Shown: positions 12,167 to 25,100 of the stretch, in pieces
How positions within the stretch are numbered: the stretch's first letter is position 1
Layout of the letters: each line of letters starts with the position of its first letter
Origin: Tipula vernalis
Lineage: Eukaryota; Arthropoda; Insecta; Diptera; Tipulidae
Assembly (NCBI GenBank): GCA_958295665.1
Contig: OY282560.1
Coordinates: 102,835,930 to 102,899,929, forward strand
Reading direction: 5' to 3'
Length of the DNA stretch: 64,000 nucleotides
Program-made: the position numbers and the translations under genes
The notes under the pieces: model-generated
What the model was told of the DNA's origin: nothing
The model's database searches: none
What the model saw: only the letters and a program-made list of their open reading frames with translations

Positions 12167-12401
12167 AATAAACCGAAAAATAATTTAAAATTTTCAAAAA
12201 TATCCTTGCTTCTTCGATGCGTAAAACAAAATAATGTCAAAAAACAACAAAAACAATTATCTGAATTATCTGCACAAGCAAAATTATTATTCAGATAAAT
12301 CAGTAGCTCAATATTTTTAACTGAAGTGAAGTATACCAAACGAACGGACAAATCACTTCAGTTAATTCAGATAATTCAGTTAATTCACAAACGAACACAC
12401 C

Positions 12402-13450
12402 TTTGATGTTATTTTCTCGAAAGTTACTTTTTCAAAAGCAGTCTGCTAATTAAAACCTTAACAGAAAAAAAAACAGAAGGTCGTGGTTCCACAAAATTCT
12501 ATCAAATTTTGAAGAATCTGATGGGCTGAAAGATGAAGTTGGAATATGCAAGTGAATATTTACACAATTTAACAATCCGTGGAAAATTTTTAAAAGGTGA
12601 TAACTCGCGTTATACCCTTTTACGTAAGTATGAATTCAATTCCGAAATCTCCGTATCGCCGTAACTACAAGCAATCGTAATAAGCGTTCACAAAAACAAA
12701 AACACTAAAACCTAATACGATTTTTAAATATTTGCCACAGATCGATGGCGTAATGTGACGTAACATCAATTTTTTCGAAATTGGCTTTTTTGTTCCAATA
12801 TGACGCCTCTGGTTGCCTTACATGGTAATATAATAAAGCGTTAGATTCTTTGTCAAAGAAAATTTCAAAATAATAATGCCGTAAGCACACATTATGTAAA
12901 TGTGTTTTAACTGGTGTCAGTCGAGTTCTTCGGTTGTTGCTAAAAAATTACATTTAAACTGATTTATTATGTATAAGTGGTTGACTTTTTAGCTTATATT
13001 TACAAGAAAAATAATTGTGATTATTACCCGTGTAAGGCCAGTGTAAGATGGTAGGTTTACATCTCCATATTGGTACATCAAATGGCTCAATTTATGGGAT
13101 CAGGCTGTGCATACAACGTCCCTTCCCCGAGATAGCCATCTTCGCATGGCATGGATTCTTTCTATAGTTTTAATTTTCTTTAACAGAAGGGCGCTCCGCC
13201 CCTTGGCCTTAAATGATCTTTCTGTCTCGTCTAGAATGACGTGGGCTTAACCTATCGATTTTAGTCAGTCGCCTCTGATCTTTTTCACCTTTTTGGTTTC
13301 TGTTTAGATACTAGATTAGTTCACCATTTAGAAGCATAGATTTTACCACTCTGGCTATAAGAGCAGTCGTCTGATGATTGTTTAACTCCCAGTATTTGGC
13401 AGCGTATTCGAGATCGTCGAGTAGACTTTAGAAACTTTTTCGCACATTTA
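12402..13450. other. intergenic DNA, no gene recognised
   Basis: Nothing supportable was found. The part from 13030 to 13440 is richer in GC than its surroundings and may be an old retrotransposon fragment, but no domain could be read. Confidence 0.35.
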
Positions 13451-13454
13451 CCAG

Positions 13455-13960
13455 TTGTGTAAATATGAAACCGGAATTTTTTAGTAAAAAATACACGTTC
13501 ATCGTATGATAATGGTTAAGAGTATTTTATTCAAAGTATTGCCCATTATTAGTTATACATTTTTCCCATCTTTCTGGCAATATGCCAAAAAAACTGTTCT
13601 TAGGAAGTGAAGTGCTCCTCAGCAAGCCCGTGTCCCATCGATGCATATAAATGATAATCGGACGGAGCCAAGTCTGGCGAGTAAGCCGCATATGAAAGTA
13701 TTTCGCAATTAAGTGCTTTCAACATTTCCTTGACCGGTTTTGCTTTATGTGATGGTGCATTATCATGAAGCAAAATCACTTTGTGTTGCCTTCTATCATA
13801 TTCTGGTCGTTTTTTCACGCAAGGCTCGATTCAAATTGGTCATTTGTTGTTGGTAGCATTTAGTATTTACGGTTTCACCAGGTTTTAGCAGTTCAAAATA
13901 AATCACACTCTTTTGATCCCACCAAATACAGACCAATTTCTCTTCAAAAAATCTAATTTA
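13455..13960 (-). pseudogene. mariner transposase fragment
   Basis: The minus strand shows the part of a mariner transposase around the catalytic core. The C-terminal segment at 13818-13600 contains HDNAPSHKAKPV (second catalytic Asp) and YSPDLAPSDYHLY (third). A frameshifted upstream piece at about 13950-13820 contains CIWWDQKSVIYFELL. At the 3' end a few bases of the terminal PERWEK region remain. A probable left terminus is GTGTAAATATGAAACCGG at 13455. The right terminus was not found. Confidence 0.8.
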
Positions 13961-14729
13961 AACGTAATTCTTCAAAATTTAAATTTTTATATAGTATTTT
14001 TTTCTGTTTATTGAAACACGCATACTTTCAAGGACCATTTAATTTTCTTGTGCGATTCACAAAGAAACAGAGATTTATTTTTCAAAGAGGAAGAAAACCC
14101 GAATCAAAAACCACATCAGTTTATAGCTTAAGTTCCCGGTCAAGTTAACTTTTAAGATTTTTTCCCAATTAAAATAAATTCCTAATTTGTTTTGAATTTA
14201 CCGTAAGCAGAAAGCGTTAGTGCTTGTAACACACTAATTTCAATCACTTAATCGGTGGATTTATTTTCTTCGAAGGCACACTCTGTCGAAGGAATTTCAG
14301 ATTGTAAGTCCTCGGTGTACACCTGAGCTTAATGTCAGTTTAGAGATTAGGGTAGGCCAACTTGCGACCGATAATATTGAGAAAATTAAATAAGTGCTCA
14401 ACTAATTTGTGGCCATAATTATATGGTCTTACTGACCAGGCAAAATATTTTCAAACAAGATAGGTGCATCTGGGAATGCAACAATTTCAAAAAAGTGTTC
14501 GTGGAAATTAAAAAAAATTTAGAATTACGAAATTTTCAGAGAATTTGACAACTTTTTAAATTTCAATTAAATTATCAAATATTTTGGAAATTTGCTTTAG
14601 AAATTATAGTGAATTACTTTCTTCGAATTAAATATACCTCAGCAAGAAAATTTATTTGAAATTGATAAAGCGGCATTGTAAAATTCTGAAATCTGATAAA
14701 CTATCTACGCCATCCAGTTAAAACATTGA

Positions 14730-16976
14730 TATTTTCAAAATTAAGACAAAATTAAGAGACTTGTTAGTACTAAAAAAACTATCTTGACCTTAATACGACC
14801 TTGACCGGGATCATTAAAAGGTCGAGATTTCCTCTCGGAAGCAAACATTGGCCTATGAAATTTTATTTTCCAAATGTTTTGTTTAACTTTAGCCTAAAGG
14901 CGATGCTCCTTTCACAAATGGCAAACCGGCGTTTCAAACCGACAAAAAAAATCTTCAACCAAACTGTTTCATTTGCAATATCAAAATCAAAAATGATTTA
15001 AATTCAAAGGCAAAGTATAAAACTTTTCATCGGTATTTTCAAAATTAAGACAAAATTAAGATACTTGTTAGTACTAAAAAAAACTATGTTGACCTTAATA
15101 TGACCTTGACCGAGATCATTTAAAGCAAACATTGGCCTCTGAAATTTTATTTTAATGAAACTTTATTTTCCAAATGTTTTTTTAAACTTAATCCTAAAGG
15201 CGATGCTCCTTTCACAAATGGCGAACCGGTATTTCAAACCGTCAAAACGAATTTTCAACCAAACTGTTTCAAAATCAAAAATGATTTAAATTCAAAGGCA
15301 AAGTATAAAACTTTTCATTGGTATTTTCAAAATTAAGACAAAATAAAGAAACTTGTTAGTACTAAAAAAAACTATGTTGACCTTAATATGACCTTGATTG
15401 GGATTATTTAAAGGTCGAGATTTCCTCTCGGAAGCAAACATTGGCCACTGAAATTTTATTTTAATGAAACTTTATGTTAAGGATGTTTTGTTTAACTTAA
15501 GCCTAAAGGCGATGCTCCTTTCACAAATGGCAAACCGGTATTTCAAACCGTCAAAACGAATTTTCGACCAAACTGTTTCAATTGCAATATCAAAATCAAA
15601 AATGATTTAAATTGAAAGGCAAAGTATAAAACTTTTCATTGGTATTTTCAAAATTAAGACAAAATTAAGAGACTTGCTAGTACTAAAAAAAACATGTTGA
15701 CCTCAAAATGACTTTGACCGAGATCATTTAAAGGTCGAGATTTCCTCTCGGAAGCAAACATTGGCCTCTGAAATTTTATTTTAATGGAATTTTATTTTCA
15801 GGATGTTTTGTTTAACTTAAGCCTAAAGGCGATGCTCCTTTCACAAATGACAAACCGGCATTTCAATTCAAACCGTCAAAACGAGTTTTCAACCAAACTG
15901 TTTCATTTGCAATATCAAAATCAAAAATGATTTAAATTCAAAGGCAAAGTATAAAACTTTTCATTGTATTTTCAAAATTAAGACAAAATTAAGAGACTTG
16001 CTAGTACTAAAAAAAATATGTTGACCTTAATATGACCTTAATGGTATTTCAAACCGTCGAAACGAATTTTCGACCAAACTGTTTCATTTGCAATATCAAT
16101 ATCAAAAATGATTTAAATTCAAAGTTAAGACTTGCTAGTACTAAAAAAAACTATGTTGACCTTAAAATGACCTTGACCGGATTCATTTAAAGGTAGAGAT
16201 TTCCTCTCGGAAGCAAACATTGGCCTCTGAAATTTAATTTTAATGAAACTTCAGGATGTTTTTTTTAATTTTAGCCTAAAGGCGATGTTCCTTTTGCAAA
16301 TGGCAAAGCGGTATTTCAAAAAGTCAAAACGAGTTTTCGACCAAACAGTTTCATTTGCAAAATCAAAATCAAAAATGATTTAAATTCAAAGGCAAAGTAT
16401 AAAACTTTTCATTGGTATTTTCAAAATTAAGACAAAATTAAGAGACTTGTTAGTACTAAAAAAAACTATGTTGACCTTAAAATGACCTTGACCGGGATCA
16501 TTTAAAGGTCGAGATTTCCTCTCGGAAGCAAACATTGGCCTATGAAATTTTATTTTCCAGATGTTTTGTTTAACTTTAGCCTAAAGGCGATGCTCCTTTC
16601 GTAAATGGCAAACCGGCATTTCAAACCGTCAAAACGAGTTTTCGACCAAACTTTTTCATTTGCAGTATCAAAATCAAAAATGATTTAAATTGAAAGGCAA
16701 AGTATAAAACTTTTCATTGGTATTTTCAAAATTAAGACAAAATTAAGAAACTTGTTAGTACTAAAAAAACTATCTTGACCTTAATATGACCTTGACAGGA
16801 ATCATTTAAAGGTCGAGATTTCCTCTCGGAAGCAAACATTGGCCTATGAAATTTTATTTTCCAGATGTTTTTTTTAACTTAAGCCTAAAGACGATGCTCC
16901 TTTCACAAACGACAAACCCGTATTTCAAACCGTCAAAATGAGTTTTAGACCAAACTGTTTCATTTGCAATGAAATT
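14730..16976 (+). repeat. satellite-like tandem array, about 305-bp units, about 8 copies
   Basis: The anchor CCTAAAGGCGATGCTCC (or a close variant) recurs at 14893, 15193, 15502, 15822, 16275, 16580 and 16883. The spacings are 300, 309, 320, 453, 305 and 303 bp. The 453-bp gap hides one more, internally deleted unit near 16020-16160. Other shared blocks include GGTCGAGATTTCCTCTCGG and TTGTTAGTACTAAAAAAA. No frame runs through the array. Part of each unit resembles the arm of the foldback element at 48126-48516. Confidence 0.93.
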
Positions 16977-17085
16977 AAAAATGAAATTAAATCAATTTTA
17001 ATCAAATTTTCTAAGAATAGGGTGGTACTTATAGATTTCAACCATTTTCAACAATTTCAATATTGCCAATGAGACAAATACTTTC
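16977..17085 (+). repeat. right-arm remnant of a foldback element at the end of the array
   Basis: GAAATTAAATCAATTTTAAT, then AAATTTTCT, AGAATA and ACTTATAGATT, follow the last satellite unit. The same order and orientation occurs in the right arm of the 48-kb foldback element (48369-48425). Confidence 0.7.
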
Positions 17086-19172
17086 CACATAAACTTGACA
17101 TAAAATTTACCAAGCTGCTAAGACCTGAGAGTTGTGAAGTTATAAATGTGGAAAACTCGAGCAGGATACTGAGCTTTAACCGTAATTTCTGCTACTACTT
17201 AGTCTGTAATAGACCGAAAATTTAGTAGCTATACCGTAAAAGCTTTTAAATAAAGCTAATTTTTTTTATTACAACTAATTTGAATGATTTTGGATTAACA
17301 GTCTGAAATGAGCTTTGAGTGCTTAGTAAAAAACTTCATTCTAGCTTTAAAACTTTGGTTGCCTTGTTTATGGAATAAGAAATAAATTTAATTGAAATTA
17401 CATTCGGAACAACCAACCAACCACTTACGTAAGTAGTTTTTCCTTTCAAGATTGCGACAATATTGTGTGCAATAAAAAGGGAAATTTAAAGAAAAACTGG
17501 AAATGAAATTACTATAAAAAAAAATTGGGAAAATGGAAAATAGGCAAGAAAATGAAAAATTCTATAAAAAATAAGCTTTTAACACATACACATACAAGAC
17601 ACCTGTATCCTTCTTATTATATATACTCACACAAAGTAATTGCGATTGTGTAAGGTGAATTATAAGATTTTCTTTCATTTTCTTTTATTGACTGTGTATG
17701 TGGAACGACGTGCGTGTGTTGGAAGTCGGCAGTATTAAATAACATTATTATAGTACATCGACAGCTCTTTGTACACATACACGTATAAGTCACCTTTGAG
17801 AAAGAAAAACCAATACACTTACAAATGATTTTCCAGCCAGGAAAAATCACTTACCTTTTCTTGTTGTTGCTTAAGTATGTTAAACTTTATTTTCCCTCCT
17901 TTCCGCTTTCAATGCGATATTTAATCCAAATTATATAATCTAACGTTTTTTTTTTTTCTGTTTTATATCCTTTTAAAAAATAATTTTTCACAAAACTTTC
18001 CTTTTTATGTATTTTCCCTTGGAAAATATTTTTTTTTTTCCACTTTTACACTAACACACAAGATTCACCAGGAAGATATATAGTTATTTTTACCTATATA
18101 AAATAAAAAATTTTGTTTTATTTTTTGAAACTCAAACGGAAAATTAATTTTCCTTAAATTTAGAAAATAGAATTTATTTTTTTTGCAAATTTGTAACACA
18201 CAGAACCCAAAAATAAATAAAATTGTGTGAAAATGGTATAATCAAATCACAAACCACCCACAAAAAAAAATGATTACACCAAAAAAAAAAGAAAATTTCA
18301 CGGATTTTCACGTTTTTCCTTTTTGTATGTAGGTGAAAAAACTGTTTTGCACTTGTTTCGTTTTTTTATTTCGTTCGTTTTTGCTTTTTTTTATCTTCTA
18401 TCCCCTTCTGATTTCACCGATTAGAGCGAAAAAAAAAAAACACCAACACCAAAAAAAAAAACAAAACACCACACAATTATTTTTTAAAAATATTAATTTA
18501 AATTAATTAACATGTTGTGATTTTACTAACCGCGTATATTATCAGATGTTAATTTAATTAAATGTAATATAATTAGTATTTTTTTGTTTTTAATTAAATA
18601 ACAAAAAAAAAAAAATTCTGTTTACCGTGTCACGAACCGACTTGAAAATTTTTTCTTCTGTGTATGAAAAAATAAAAATATTGGAATAAAATGGCTGTCG
18701 AAAATGTCATCAAAATGTACTAGAAATTGTGAGACAGTCATATAGGATTATGGTATACGGTCGACTCTTATTAGAATTCTGATTTATTTGATTTATGAAT
18801 TAAAGTTGTTGAAAATAATGCAAATATTTATAAAATTTATTGATTTCTTAATCGCTTTATTAATTTATAGATGATTAAGAAGTAATATATGAATAATTAC
18901 GCAAATATATAAAAATTTTCATAAAATGTATATTGAGCAAATTAAAACTACTACATTTTTCTTTATATATATTGATCATCGGGTCACCCGAATTTCCCAA
19001 AATGTCTACACGCTTTTTTTGTTCTTTTTTGCTTTTATTTTTTCTCTCTTGTTTTGTGTCTTCTTGTTGTTTAATGTGTGTTCAGCACGAAATGTCACAT
19101 TTCGTTTTGTTTCCATTAAAAGTTTAGAGGAAAATTAAAATCAAAATTTTTATCATCAGCGAATGTTATAAA
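17086..19172 (+). other. region upstream of the palmitoyltransferase gene
   Basis: No coding sequence was recognised. Poly(T) and poly(A) runs are frequent from 17930 to 18640. The promoter and 5' untranslated exon of the downstream gene presumably lie here, but no start site could be identified. Confidence 0.35.
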
Positions 19173-22100
19173 ATGTCTTTGACCGGTAATTATGATCGGA
19201 ATAATCGAGGCAAATGTTATATATGTATAAAAGCAGTGAAATGGATACCGGTGATATTTATATTAGGGATAATTATGTGGAGTTACTTCGCGTATGCGGT
19301 GCAGTTATGCTTTTGTAAGATGGGAGGGGGCACACAACAATCTTTTTTTACGATTAAGAGCACATCTAATCATTTTTTTTTTTCTTGTATTTTGTTTTTA
19401 GTTACAATCCAGAATGTGGGACAACGAATTCTCTACCTACTAATGTATCATGTTGTATTCGCCATGTTCTTCTGGTCATATTGGCAAACGATATTTACAG
19501 AAGTTGGATTGGTCCCACCAAAGGTATGAAATCATCAAAATATGTATTACAAAATTTTCCCAATTTACTCAGCAAGTCGATTTGTAGATTTACATACAAA
19601 TTCGTGTGACTCGTCAATTGAGGTTTTCGGTGCGATAAGATAAAAAAAAAATACGATAACTTTTTTTTGTATGAGTTTATAGTTGATTGAGACTGCAAAC
19701 CAAATCGGTTAACAGCGGGTGTGCGTGGGGTGTGTTAATTGTGATTAATTGAGTTGAGATTCTATGAATAGGTCAATTGTGATGTTGACGAAATGATACG
19801 AGACTTGTGGAATTTTATTTGTTGAGTCTGATTCATTAAGAAGCTTCTACAATAGCATTCAATAGACTGTTCATCTTTTAAGTATCGATAAGTCGCGTGA
19901 ACTTTGGTATTATTTTCTAAAAGAATTCTTCATCACCTTACTATAAATCAGCAAATTCTAAGTCAAAAAATCCAAAATCCTCAAAGATAGTTTTTGAGGT
20001 GTATGTATTTATTGTACCAATGGGCATTTAGATTGCTTGATTTTTTCTAAACATTTCTCAGACAATTCCATTTTTTGAAAGTCACCTTACATCAGCAACT
20101 TCTTAGCCAAAACAATCGAAAATTTGCAATTGTGCTCCGATTGCGGTTCTTGATACCTCTAAAGATAGGTTTCGAGGCCTGTAATTGTTGTGCCAACGAA
20201 CATTTAGATTGCTTCATTATTTCTAGACATTTCATAGAAAATTCGATTTTTTTTAAAATCTCCTTACTATACCAGCAAATTCTGAGCCAAAAATCCAAAA
20301 TCCGCAATTGTGCTCCGATTGCGGTTCTTCTTACCTCTAAAGATAGATTTTGGAGCCTGTAGCTGTTGTGGTAACGCGCATTTAGGTTGCTTCATTATTG
20401 CTATACATTTCAGAAAATTCGATTTTTTTTTTAAATCACCTAACTATAAATCAGCAAAATCTGCAAATGTGCTCCGAAGGCGGTTCTTCATACCTCTAGA
20501 GGTACGATTCTGAACCAATAATTTTTGACCCAACGCGCATTTAGATTGCTTAAAAATCACCTTACTCTAATCAGCAAATTCTCAGCCAAAAAAATCGGAA
20601 ACTTGCAATTATGCTGCTCCGATGGGGGTTTTGATACCTCTAAAGATAGGATTCGGAACCTGTAATTTTTGTTCATTAAATGAGATTTTTTAAATTTAAA
20701 TCGTTTTAAACTTTGAGTCTGTGCGAATTTTGAAAAGGTTTGGGTTTTGTATATTTCGAGTAAAATGCCTATTTAAATTATGGAATACTTTATAAAATAT
20801 CACCTTGATCTCAACATTTATCACCACGTTTCACATTTTTTTCCTATTCGCATTTTTTACAACAGAAGTGTTTTTCGTGACAATATCATGCGACTTAGAA
20901 AATCTGGAAACCTTCACTTGATATAATCATTTACACATTTAGCAAAATCTATGATTGGAAAACAATTGACTGGGCATTTACTAGGTTTTGATTTACTATT
21001 AATTTTGACGATTAATATTTTCTGATCGGAAAAAGACACGTTTTCTAAAATTATTATTATTATTGAAGGGCCATGTGGGCGATCAGCCACTTCGCACTGC
21101 GACCTAAAAGATCTATTGTGCTGGACCCTGCTTAATTATCCGTCCAGTCAATATTCAGGTTCTTAAAGAATTTGATAATACTGCTAGCCGGTACGTGATA
21201 CATATTATTTGGGTTTATTGCGCTCCCTCCTAGATGATTACTACAGCATTTAGTTCCACCAGAAAGACGGTAGCTACATGGGCTGCCCCATTCCCATATA
21301 TTCCTACCGCTGTCTTCCGTTTGATTGTACTCTTACGAGTTGCTGGGAATTGCAAATCGCCTGTACGTCACCCAGATTTACTACAGGAAGGCTAAATAAA
21401 ACTGGAGGGTGCCTGGTATCCAGAGTCCGCATATTTTGGACTGATTAACCTATCAGCCATTCATCCATCGGCATATGCAGTTCCACCTTAGATTAGGGTT
21501 CAAGGTTCTCTCGGCCTTAGTTACCAGTGGTTCCCACGAGGAGGCAGCACGTACACTTGCGAATTGGGAACCGGTTACTCCTTACACAATTGTACCCATC
21601 ACGCAACTGCCTAATACATGACCAGAACATCTCACGTGATGCGCACCCTAATAGAAGGTTACGGAGCTGGTAGATTACTCTACTCAACTTGCCCCATTAT
21701 CATGAATATCGATACGGTCAAGTCAACAAAGGCAATAATAAATTATTTATTAACGGATATTGTTATCATTTAAGTAAAAAAACAAAATTCACATTCAATT
21801 GGGCTTGCGCCAAGCAAAAAAGTTATATGTGTAAAGGTCGCGTTGTAACTCACGTTGTGCAGAATAAACACGAAATTTTAAAACCACCATCAGTGCATTC
21901 TCATGAACCATTGGCATCGGATAAAGTTGTAGCTGAAACTAACAGCGCTCTTAAATTCCAAGCAAAAAATTCTGATCAGCCACCATCGATTATAATGAGA
22001 GATTCTATTATCAACACTTCCTGCGACTCCCGCATTTATCTTCCAACAGCAAAAGTTCAAAGAATTAAAATTCAACGCGCCCGCCATAACAAAATTAAAG

Positions 22101-25100
22101 AGCCTGAAAACTTTGCAGATATTAACATTCCCGACCACATTCGATATGTTGAAGGAGAATTATTTGTTTTAACCGAGTTCGATGGCGAAAAAATTATTTT
22201 GTTGGGAACGATTTCTTCGCTAAAGCTCCTCCCTGAATCCAGTTGTTGGATTATGGATGGTACTTTCGACGTTGTACCATCCATAATGCGTTGTACCATT
22301 TAAATCCGACGAGAATGATTTGCGATTTCGAAAAAAAACAATAGTATCGCCAGCATCATATTTTTTTCCGGAAACCGGTTTTAAGGGATGTTTATGTCAT
22401 TTCGGCCAAATTATTTGGCGGAAGATTCAAAAAGAAAGGTTGGTACACAAGTATGGGAACATTGAATCTTTTTCAATGCAAATTAGAATGATAAAAAGCC
22501 TAGCGTTTGTGCCAGACTATGAAGTTGCTGCGTATTATGCCAGTTTGTCCAATGAGTTTAATGACACAGATGTCAAAAGAATTGAATCATGGTTCAAGAA
22601 AAATTACATCGGCAATGGCAACCGAGCACCAAGATATAAAACTGAATTCTGGTCTATAGCAGACTCAGGAAATGCTACTGAATGCTTCCGTCGAACGCAA
22701 AATAGTGTGGAGGCCTGGAAAACCGTCGTTTAAAAGTTGTGGTCGGTCAATGATACGCGGGTGTTTATAAAATAATAGAGAATCTAGCAAAGGAAGCGAT
22801 TTTGGCAAAGCTTAGAATTGAACAACTTAAATCTGGTGTCCAGTTTCCTAAAAATCGAAAGCAAATTAACAAGAATAAAAAAATACAAAGAATATTAAAG
22901 AAAAAGGCTAGACTCACTCCAATAGAATTTTTAAAAAATATTTCGTATAATATAATAATTAATTAATTATTTTAATTTTCTGTCACTTTTAGTTTTTAAA
23001 TGTTACTTTTGAATTTTTAAAAATAATTTTAATATTAATTTTCCGTCATTGTTATTTTTCAATAATATTTTTGGATTTGCAAGATTTTGTAATATGAGGT
23101 TTTGTAATGCAAGATTTTGGAGTGCTCCCATTATAAATATGTATTAACATTTGTGTTATTATAATAGAAGATGGGAGCCTTAATGTAACCATCTGACTTC
23201 TACTAAAAAAAAACATTGAATATAGGAAACAATTGATCACTACTTTAATAAATTAAAAATTCAATCATTTTTTTCTAGCAACATAAAAATAAAATCACGG
23301 TATTTGCACGCTTTTTATAATATGTAAAACTGTATTGTTACATTGTGCAGATTTTTTTGTTTCATATTACTGGGTTTCCACTAGGTGCAAGGGCGACTCT
23401 GATGTTTAGGGTCGTTATTCTCTTGTAAGATCCAATATTTATTTTCAGGTTTATTGTTGGATTTTTCTCGAACAACTTCAAAATTACCTTATTGTCTTTT
23501 TCTGAAATGACTATCTAAACCAATTCCTGGTAAACCATTAAGATTTCCACAGCTTCGATACAGCTTAATTCACTTCTTCACAAATGATTTTTTGGTGTAT
23601 TTTCGACACAAATGATTATTTGGCAAATTTACGAGTAGAAAACACATCTACTTGATATTTTATGTAGGTAATGTGAGAATCTTCGTTAACACGTTTAATG
23701 CCACGCTAATTTTGGATGGCTTGTCCAAGACGCTAACACGAATTTCTTATGCTTTAGGTGTTATGTTGAAATATTACTTAGATAGCCATCTGCAGTAATC
23801 CTAGCTCTGTCGGTTCCGCGGCGCTACGGACAAGCTTAGTGTCGGTCACTGGCGACTCCGCTGCATTCAACGTGTTAAGAACAAAATTCTTTTTCAAATG
23901 TATTTGTATAAAATAAGATTTAAAAAAATTGTACGTTTAACACTTTCGGCTGCCCCTGATGCTTCGCACATCAAACGAACTATAGTGAACGAACCTCTTG
24001 AATTTATTGACGACGACAATACCAATATTCAAACAGATTATGATAAAAACTAAGAAAGGTCAAGGACGAATCAAATAACGCGCAAATAAAAAGCGGCAAT
24101 CGCAAATTAAGTTGTTTTTCGAATCATACCCGAAACTGGAATCACATTGCTGTCGTAAAGATTCAAAAAAAAATAATAATAATATTTACAGACGACGAGC
24201 GATAGCAAAACGGTTCTGTACAATAAAGAATACTTAACCCTTGTGGAGACTAATGGGCCTAACCAGGCCCTTTTTCAAATTTCTGCTATTGCTTGCACAC
24301 TTTGTAAACAGCAGTGGTCATCATATTCCGTTACATCATTCACACACCGTTCTTAAACAAATTTCTGAACAGAATGAATTAAACATCTTAGAGAGGAATG
24401 AGTTTTAGGGAATTTTTAAAATCTAGCCATATTGGTTACCAAAGGGTCTAGCCAGACCCCATATATTATTAATAGGAAAATGTACTGATTTTGTTTGTTT
24501 GGACTAATTCTTTTATTTATAAATATTTGTATCTTTATTGTAAATGAGTACCGTTATTTATTTCGTTTTCAAAATTCTCGTGCCATTATTTGTACACGTG
24601 TCGTATCGAAAGCAAGTGTTGCAGCAAGTGTAATAAATTTATGTGTTTTGATAGTTTTTCGAGTTTATGTGTGCAGTTAGTAGTTAGTTTACATAATTTA
24701 GTTTATAATCAGTGAGTGATATTCCATTTTTTGATTCAATGAAAAGTGGTTTTTGCGTTATTACGGTTTTTGTAAAAAAATGAACCAATTTGGCGAACAT
24801 GTTGATGAGGTCGAAATAGTGTTTCAGACATGTTCACGCTCCGATCCTAGATTTAATGAACGGATCGCAGAAGCGTTGGCGAATGATATAGAACGTGAAC
24901 GTGAACAAGAGCAACAAATGGATTATGATGAGGACCTTTTCGCAGTTGACGACGATAAAGACGAAGATGAAGATTATTTGCCAAATGAGGATGATACATC
25001 AGACATTGAATCATAGCAAGAATTCGAGGTACAACTGGAGTATGATAGTATAGCCGGCAAGAAGTATTGACCGATTTGAATACACAATATTTTGTCGGAA

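Noticed and set aside
12981..13440. Possible non-LTR retrotransposon coding fragment
   Set aside because: The minus-strand frames were read through and no reverse transcriptase or endonuclease motif could be identified.
14730..16976. CRISPR-like array
   Set aside because: Units are about 305 bp of continuous similarity without short repeats separated by unique spacers, and the context is an insect genome.
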